Below, one piece after another: positions 50,201 to 59,200 of a stretch of DNA of 64,000 nucleotides (its first letter is position 1; every line of letters begins with the position of its first letter). A program made the position numbers and the translations under genes. Below the pieces are notes generated by a model. It saw only the letters and a list, made by a program, of their open reading frames with translations. It searched no databases and was not told where the DNA came from. The DNA lies in NCBI GenBank assembly GCA_947623455.1, contig OX392527.1:63811115-63875114 (forward strand), given 5' to 3'. This DNA comes from Mimachlamys varia. Lineage: Eukaryota > Mollusca > Bivalvia > Pectinida > Pectinidae.

Positions 50201-53200
50201 AACATTACTTTATTCATATTTGTAAACATTTTCTTCAGGTTGGAAAGTATGATTTATGTAAAGATTATTTTACACAACCAATAAATGTTTTATGTGACGT
50301 TTCGATGACTAGTACGATATGTACCCCTGTCACCTTCATCAGACTAATGACTAACAAAGCGTATGCACCCAAAAGGATATTTTCATGCATTTAAAGTTAT
50401 TGAATATTGCATAAAACATTTATTGGTTGTGTAAAATAATCTTTACAAAAAAAATACTTTATTCAGCACTAAATCGCTTTATTTCAAAAAGAATCACTAC
50501 AATTGGATAATGTTATTGAAACTGGTTTTTTGTTGATCAATGGCTGTCCTTCATTTGTTTTTTAAGGGAAATCCCTGACCTACATGAAGGGGCTGTATTT
50601 TCGTTTAAAAGACGAGGTTTTCACTGGAACACGACCGTATGCTACAGAACCTTTTGAGGAGATGTTGAAACGGGAATTCGGAGAAACAAGACTGATGACA
50701 GATATCAGTCATCCAAAGTATGAGTTTCATTATTTCATACAACATTGCTATATATCAGGATTTTACATGATGTTTCATATTACAGTGTAACGTCACGGTA
50801 CCCAAATCGGGATAGTACCTAAAATGGGACCCTTGTTGAAAAAAATATTCCACAGAACTATCGTGCAATGAAAAGGAGTACTTATATGATTACAGTTTTC
50901 ATACTGGCCGTTCCAGAATTAACCATATGGGAGGGACGAGGGAGCCCCTTTTTAGAGACTTCAACCCCCATCTAATTATAAAGGTGATTTGATATCACGA
51001 TTGGTAGGAAGATATGGTTTTATATAAACCCTATCTGTCATGATACTCATTCACCACTAGAGATGCATTTGAACTCTTCTGATTCAATGGCTGGAATAGT
51101 TCATTATAAAATTTCAGGGGTGAAAGAGTTAATACCGGTATCTCGATCCCTACTCCCCTCACAAGATTGATACAGGTATCTCGATCCCTACTCCCCTCAC
51201 AAGATTGATACAGGTATCTCGATCCCTACTCCCCACACAAGATTGATACAGGTATCTCGATCCCTACTCCCCACACAAGATTGATACAGGTATCTCGATC
51301 CCTACTCCCCTCACAAGATTGATACAGGTATCTCGATCCCTACTCCCCTCACAAGATTGATACAGGTATCTCGATCCCTACTCCCCTCACAAGATTGATA
51401 CAGGTATCTCGATCCCTACTCCCCACACAAGATTGATACAGGTATCTCGATCCCTACTCCCCACACAAGATTGATACAGGTATCTCGATCCCTACTCCCC
51501 TCACAAGATTGATACAGGTATCTCGATCCCTACTCCCCTCACAAGATTGATACAGGTATCTCGATCCCTACTCCCCTCACAAGATTGATACAGGTATCTC
51601 GATCCCTACTCCCCTCACAAGATTGATACAGGTATCTCGATCCCTACTCCCCTCACAAGATTGATACAGGTATCTCGATCCCTACTCCCCTCACAAGATT
51701 GAAACAGGTATCTCGATCCCTACTCCCCTCACAAGATTGATACAGGTATCTCGATCCCTACTCCCCACACAAGATTGATACAGGTATCTCGATCCCTACT
51801 CCCCACACAAGATTGATATTAGAAAAGTCCCTAGATAATACCTTTGTGACAATTCAATTATAGTTATATTGTTTACAGGGTTGTTGTGATGGGAGTATAA
51901 TGTGACATCTTGTTGACAGGGTTGTTGTGATGGGAGTATAATGTGATCCTTGTTGACAGGTTTGTTGTGATGGGAGTATAATGTGATCCTTGTTGTGATG
52001 GGAGTGTAATGTGATCCCTTGTTGACAGGGTTGTTGTGATGGGAGTATAATATGATCCTTGTTGACAGGGTTGTTGTGATGGGAGTATAATGTGATCCTT
52101 GTTGTGATGGGAGTGTAATGTGATCCCTTGTTGACAGGGTTGTTGTGATGGGAGTATAATGTGATCCCTTGTTGACAGGGCTGTTGTGATGGTAGTATAA
52201 TGTGATCCTTGTTGACAGGGTTGTTGTGATGGGAGTATAATGTGATCCCTTGTTGACAGGTTTGTTGTGATGGGAGTATAATGTGATCCTTGTTGTGATG
52301 GGAGTGTAATGTGATCCCTTGTTGACAGGGTTGTTGTGATGGGAGTATAATATGATCCTTGTTGACAGGGTTGTTGTGATGGGAGTGTAATGTGATCCCT
52401 TGTTGACAGGGCTGTTGTGATGGGAGTATAATGTGATCCCTTGTTGACAGGGCTGTTGTGATGGTAGTATAATGTGATCCTTGTTGACAGGGTTGTTGTG
52501 ATGGGAGTATAATGTGATCCTTGTTGTGATGGGAGTGTAATGTGATCCCTTGTTGACAGGGTTGTTGTGATGGGAGTATAATGTGATCCTTGTTGACAGG
52601 GTTGTTGTGATGGGAGTATAATGTGATCCTTGTTGACAGGGTTGTTGTGATGGGAGTATAATGTGATCCTTGTTGACAGGTTTGTTGTGATGGGAGTATA
52701 ATGTGATCCTTGTTGTGATGGGAGTATAATGTGATCCTTGTTGTGATGGTAGTATAATGTGATCCTTGTTGTGATGGGAGTGTAATGTGATCCCTTGTTG
52801 ACAGGGTTGTTGTGATGGGAGTATAATGTGATCCTTGTTGACAGGGTTGATGTGATGGGAGTATAATGTGATCCTTGTTGTGATGGGAGTATAATGTGAT
52901 CCCTTGTTGACAGGGCTGTTGTGATGGGAGTATAATGTGACCCCTTGTTGACAGGTTTGTTGTGATGGGAGTATAATGTTAACCTTGTTGACAGGGTTGT
53001 TGTGATGGGAGTATAATGTGATCCCTTGTTGACAGGGCTGTTGTGATGGTAGTATAATGTGATCCCTTGTTGACAGGGTTGTTGTGATGGGAGTATAATG
53101 TTAACCTTGTTGACAGGGTTGTTGTGATGGGAGTATAATGTGATCCCTTGTTGACAGGGCTGTTGTGATGGTAGTATAATGTGATCCTTGTTGTGATGGG

Positions 53201-56200
53201 AGTGTAATGTGATCCCTTGTTGACAGGGCTGTTGTGATGGGAGTATAATGTGATCCTTGTTGACAGGGTTGTTGTGATGGGAGTATAATGTGATCCCTGT
53301 TGACAGGGTTATTGTGATGGGAGTATAATGTGATCCTTGTTGACAGGGTTGTTGTGATGGGAGTATAATGTGACCCCTTGTTGACAGGGTTGTGATGGGA
53401 GTATGATGTGATCCTTGTTGACAGGGTTGTTGTGATGGGAGTATAATGTGATCCTTGTTGACAGGGTTCTTGTGATGGGAGTATAATGTGATCCTTGTTG
53501 ACAGGATTGTTGTGATGGGAGTATAATGTGATCCTTGTTGTGATGGGAGTATAATGTGATCCCTTGTTAACAGGGCTGTTGTGATGGTAGTATAATGTGA
53601 TCCTTGTTGTGATGGGAGTATAATGTGATCCCTTGTTGACAGGATTGTTGTGATGGGAGTATAATGTGATCCTTGTTGTGATGGGAGTATAATGTGATCC
53701 CTTGTTGACAGGGCTGTTGTGATGGGAGTATAATGTGATCCTTGTTGTGATGGGAGTGTAATGTGATCCCTTGTTGACAGGGTTGTTGTGATGGGAGTAT
53801 AATGTGATCCCTTGTTGACAGGGTTGTTGTGATGGGAGTATAATGTGATCCTTGTTGACAGGGCTGTTGTGATGGGAGTATAATGTGACCCCTTGTTGAC
53901 AGGGCTGTTGTGATGGGAGTATAATGTGATCCTTGTTGACAGGGTTGTTGTGATGGGAGTGTAATGTGATCCCTTGTTGACAGGGCTGTTGTGATGGGAG
54001 TATAATGTGATCCCTTGTTGACAGGGCTGTTGTGATGGTAGTATAATGTGATCCTTGTTGACAGGGTTGTTGTGATGGGAGTATAATGTGATCCTTGTTG
54101 ACAGGGTTGTTGTGATGGGAGTATAATGTGATCCTTGTTGACAGGGTTGTTGTGATGGGAGTATAATGTGATCGTTGTTGACAGGGTTGTTGTGATGGGA
54201 GTATAATGTGATCCTTGTTGACAGGGTTGTTGTGATGGGAGTATATGGAGACCGACACCCTACTGAATTACACCTGTTTAGGTCCTATTTCCCCACGATA
54301 CAGAGGGACTTCACTTCCACAACCAGCAAGGGTCTCAAGTTTGACCCACCTCCCCAACCTAACGGTAAGTCTTTTAATCTAAATGCAAATCTTTAAGATA
54401 CAACCAAACGCTTATGTAATATATGCCTCATTTTATACGCCCGTCAATAATGACAGGATTATTGGCGTTGTCCGTCCACTCTGTATGTCTGGGAGTCCGT
54501 TGTAAACTTTTATTTGTCCGGATATCTCCTACAGTTTTCAACTGATTACTTTCAAACTTGGTTAGGCTTAACCACAATGACATGAAGCTGTGCTTTCCTG
54601 AAAGACAGTTTGATTCGACAATTAATATTCACTAGAGTTATGGCCTTTAGGAATGCAATTTTGGGCATTATGTACATGTAAAAATGTCTTTATTTTTTTC
54701 TGTTTTCTTCAATAACTCTACAATTTGGTATGGTACTTCGAAAAACAATAATATTTGATATATTTCACGGGTTTTATCGAGTTATTTCAATTTTTCGTGT
54801 AACAGCATTGCTTATTTAAATACATGTATAGGCATAATGTAGAAAATGCATTTCTGTCGTAAACTGTTGTTTGTCCAGAGATCTTCTCCTACAGTTTTCA
54901 GTCGATATCTTTCAAACTTGTTCGGCTTTATCATCATGACATGAAGTTGTTTGTGTTCTCTTCAATTCCTCTAAAATTTGGTATGGTACTTCAAAAACTT
55001 ATAATATTTAGCATGTATTATGAGTATTGATGAGATGTTTCAATTTTTCATGTGACAGCATTGCATAGTTGTCTAACAGGGCAGTTTGGGGCTTTCGTTT
55101 CCAGAACAGAAGATGTGGCAGGCAGCCCGGTCGAGTGGCGCTGCTCCTACTTACTTCCGGGCACATGGCAGGTTTGTCGATGGCGGTATGATTGCTAACA
55201 ACCCGACACTGGACATGCTTACGGAAATCCACGAGTATAATACTGGACTGAAATTAAAAGTACCCTGACTTTATTTTTTATATTTTATGAATTTTACGTA
55301 TCACTTGATTAATATTTCATTTGATTTAGTCTTTGGTGGTAAAATAGATATATCTGTACCAGAAATAACAGAAAAAGACATTGTTAAATGTTGTTCAGGT
55401 CAATTTTAGCTCACATAGCCTGAAGCTGTTCTTTTGAATTATTTTTGAGTTTACTATTAGTGCATGTGCTTGTTAGTGTGCTTACTTGTTGTAATTGACA
55501 ATAATGACTCGGTCCTCATTTTGAGAATTGATGTTTACTTGGATGTGATCAGGATTTTCAGGGTGTCGTCCATGAAGCAGAAGATGCTTACTCTTCTGGA
55601 ATACCTGGTCTTATTCTCTCGTGCTTTTAGGAGAGTCCCCATGTTAATCTTTCCTTTTTCCTATGTTGGCTCTGGTTTAATCGATTTTGAGTTTGGATTA
55701 TGGTATGTTGACGCTTTTGATATTCTCTGTTTTCTTTTTTTTTTTAAGAATGACTTAATCTAGGTTTTGGATCACTTCAGTGGTACAAGTGTGGGATTAA
55801 TTGTGTAGTTAGGGCCTGCACCGCAACGCAAGTGCCTGATAGTAATCACAGTGTCTGTCTATCTTACTGTCCTGGGTTCTTGCGTTTCCTGATATTATCT
55901 TTGAAAATGAAAATTACTTGTCAATGAGAAATCTTTCTGAAATTTGACCTGGTGACACACTTTGAAATGTAGATTACCTATAATATATTAGGTTAAAAAA
56001 GAATTCTTTGGTCTCGGTCAATGTGACCATTACTTAAAATAGACCTCGGAGATATGGCCCAGTTCCAAAAATCCAAAAAAATAATTTTTGATATTTTAAA
56101 TGAGGGGATGAGGGAGGGATTTTAAAAAAAAATCAGTTTGTTATGCAATGTAGCTATTTACATGCATGCCAGACATAATTTTTTCACCTTAAAAGAGATC

Positions 56201-59200
56201 TCATTTATGCAAATTACAGCACAGGAAAAGTACAGTATAATTTCTTTATGGTTTTTACAGAACGAGACCCACTTGACTCACCCACTAGTGTGTGTTGTCT
56301 CCCTTGGCACTGGTCGGATCCCCGTCGTCCACAATGAGCACATTGATGTGTATCGGCCGGAGAGTGTGTTTGAGATCCACAAAGTGGCCAAAGGGATATC
56401 TGGACTGGTCAGCATGCTTTTAGATCAGGTAAGTGGAAGTTCGGGTTACAGAGTTTAACAGCAGGTGTTTTAGTTCTACGGATACATCCATGCATTCTCC
56501 TTACTCAAGGGCCCGTATTCATGAAACCGTTCTCTTGCTCAAGGATGGGTTCTGTACTCAGAACCCATTTTTAAATAGCCATCTTTATGACTTGGGCCTT
56601 CAATTTTGCTCACAAATAATCCAGGGGGCAGAGAGCTAATCTGGGCGTAATCTGGATCATTGAGGATGAACTTTTTCATAATTTGAGTCACTTGAATGAA
56701 CTGAAAGTATAATCAAATGCTGATCATTATACCGTAATAAAACACAACTTTTTGTCAAAATTATCCGTAAAGAATGAACGAAATTTAGTTTTCTTGTGAG
56801 TTGCAGTTCTGAGATCATGGCAATTTTATATTAGGGACAGAAAACAATTTTACCCGCAACAAAGTTAGATGGGGAGGGGTGGGGGTAGGTGAGGTGTTGA
56901 GGATACTGGAATTAAGTTGTCCATCTGTAGAAACATCTATGTACGGGCTACTCCTCCAAAACTACTGAAGGAATTTCAACAAAACTATGAGGCAGTAATC
57001 CTTATACATAGATTATACGTATATATCCATTATCTATATCAGGTTGCAATATTTTGGTTGCCATGGTAATTATATAACCAGGTCTCTAAATTTCGTTTTT
57101 TGGGAGGAAATTTTGTCCAGACAACTCCTCATAAACCTGTGGACCAATCAAGTGAAACTACACAGGAATTTTAGGGACCATGTGTACATGTATCTGCAGA
57201 CAAAACTTTGTTGTCATCAATATTAATGATGCCTTTTAAAGGCACAATATACATTACTTTCAACAAAAATTGAAGTGAAAATCAAGCCTAATAACTTTTT
57301 TATGTTTATAAATTTAGTTAAGATTAACTGATATCAGCAATATTCAAGTTACCGGTTACTGGTAAAGCAGCAGTTGAAACTCGTTCTTTGTAAACACGCG
57401 TCCATTTTTAACTCTGGCCTGAATTATTTTCAATTCTTCAGATTTTTCTGCTAAGAGTTTCTTGTTAATTACCGCTCAGGTTTTGTTCGTTTTAGACTTA
57501 TTTTTGCATGATTTTCAACTGGATTATTTTTCAGAATTTTTCAGAAACACGAAAAATTTCCTGAAGTTACGTATACTGGGCCTTTAACAGTTTTTATTGC
57601 AAAGGTCGTGGAGTAGGGAAGTGGGGGTATTAGTGAGCTATTATTTTGGCATGCTGTGAGTTCTAGTTGAATTCTTATGTCAGCCATGTGTTGCTTGTCT
57701 CTACATGTATATAAATTTTGAGTTTATGTAGGGAACAAATTAATCACACACGCAGTGGTATTAAACAATGTTACACGATGTAACCTATTGATGTTATTAC
57801 ATGTGTAGCCAGTCAAAAAAAGAGAAACTTCTATGCCATATTTATATACAGTAAAATCTCATTATATGGAATCCTATCACTTGAAGACCACGGTTAAATC
57901 GAAGTATTTTGTCGGTCCCTGCAAAGCTTATAATCCAAACTCAAGTAAGTCCAAGTTTTCCCGTGGTCCAGTCAACTTCGAGATAAAGTGGTTCAACTGT
58001 AGAAGTTCGCTATATTTGTTTTATGTTCTATGTCCTAGGCCACTGTCACAGAAGGGGTAGAGTTATGTCCCTTTGTTTACTGACCTATCTTTAATATCTT
58101 TAACTTCTATGTCCAAGGCCACTGTCACAGAAGTGGTAGAGTTATGTCCCTTTGTTCAATGACCTATCTTTAATAGCTTTATGTTCTATGTCCCAGGCCA
58201 CTGTCGCAGAAGGGGTAGAGTTATGTCCCTTTGTTCAATGACGTATCTTTCATCACTATGTTCTCTGTCCCAGGCCACAGTCACAGAGGGGATAGAGTTA
58301 TGTCCCTTTCTGCACTGACTTAACTTTACGGATAGAGTTATGTCCCTTTGTGCACTGACCTACCTTTCATAGCTATGTTCTATGTCCCAGGCCACTGTCA
58401 CAGAAGGGGTAGAGTTATGTCCCTTTGTTCACTGACCTATCTTTCATTGCTATGTTCTATGTCCCCAGGCCACTGTCACAGAAGGGGTAGAGTTATGTCC
58501 CTTTGTGCACTGACCTATCTTTCATCGCTATGTTCTATGTCCCCAGGCCACTGTCACAGAAGGGGTAGGATTATGTCCCTTTCTTTATACCTACCGCTGC
58601 CAATGTCTCAGAGGGGATAAAATTATGTCCCTTTGTTCACTGACCTACCTTTAGAGGTAGAGTTATGACACTTTGTTCACTGACCTACCTTTATGGGTAG
58701 AGTTATGTCCCTTTGTTTACTGACCTACCTTCATGGGTAGAGTTATATGTCCCTTTGTTCACTGACCTACCTTTAGGGGTAGAGTAATGTCCCTTTGTTC
58801 ACTGACCTACCTTTAGAGGTAGAGTTATGTCCCTTTGTTCACTGACCTACCTTTAGAGGTAGAGTTATGTCCAGTTGTTCACTGACCTACCTTTAGAGGT
58901 AGAGTTATGTCCCTTTGTTCACTGACCTACTTTTAGAGGTAGAGTTATGTCCAGTTGTTCACTGACCTACCTTTAGGGGTAGAGTTATGTCCCTTTGTTT
59001 ACTGACCTACCTTTCATCGCTATATCCTATGTTCCCAGGCCACTGCTGCAGAAGGAAGTCCGGTGGATAGGTCCAGAGCCTGGTGCAGCATGTTAAATGT
59101 GCCCTTCGCACGATTCAGCCCCCAGTTATCCCTGGACCTGCCCCTAGACTGTCACGACAACAAACAGCTTATCAACATGATGTGGGAGACCCAGTGTTAT

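Larger units (their letters stand above)
49239..50566 (+). other. Intron 11 of PLA2G6
   Basis: 1,328 bp, GT-AG. It contains a pogo-like MITE (49271-49757) and a foldback element (50257-50447). The part between them (49758-50256) is AT-rich with nothing recognised. Confidence 0.85.
50718..54224 (+). other. Intron 12 of PLA2G6
   Basis: 3,507 bp, GT-AG. The first 300 bp has a fragment related to the 5186 element (near 50796) and a small MITE (51044-51132). The rest is two back-to-back minisatellites up to the acceptor of exon 13. Confidence 0.88.
56429..59038 (+). other. Intron 15 of PLA2G6
   Basis: 2,610 bp, GT-AG. It contains a mollusc-type dispersed fragment near 56510 (GGGCCCGTATTCATGAAAC), an inverted single copy of the repeat seen at 1-548 (56930-57210), a TTAA MITE (57236-57587), a pogo-like MITE (57847-58001) and a minisatellite over the exon 16 acceptor (from 58020). 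Confidence 0.85.

Noticed and set aside
51131..51817. 38-bp array as a further junction-derived repeat
   Set aside because: The unit contains ACAG|GT but does not match the start or end of any PLA2G6 exon, so it is treated as an ordinary minisatellite.
53101..54258. 385-codon minus-strand frame rich in [10 protein letters not shown] repeats
   Set aside because: It lies wholly in the exon 13 junction minisatellite. The real coding sense is the + strand at its right end.
55464..55763. 99-codon frame in intron 14
   Set aside because: Hydrophobic, no recognised family, inside an intron of a well-supported gene, and no conserved splice context.
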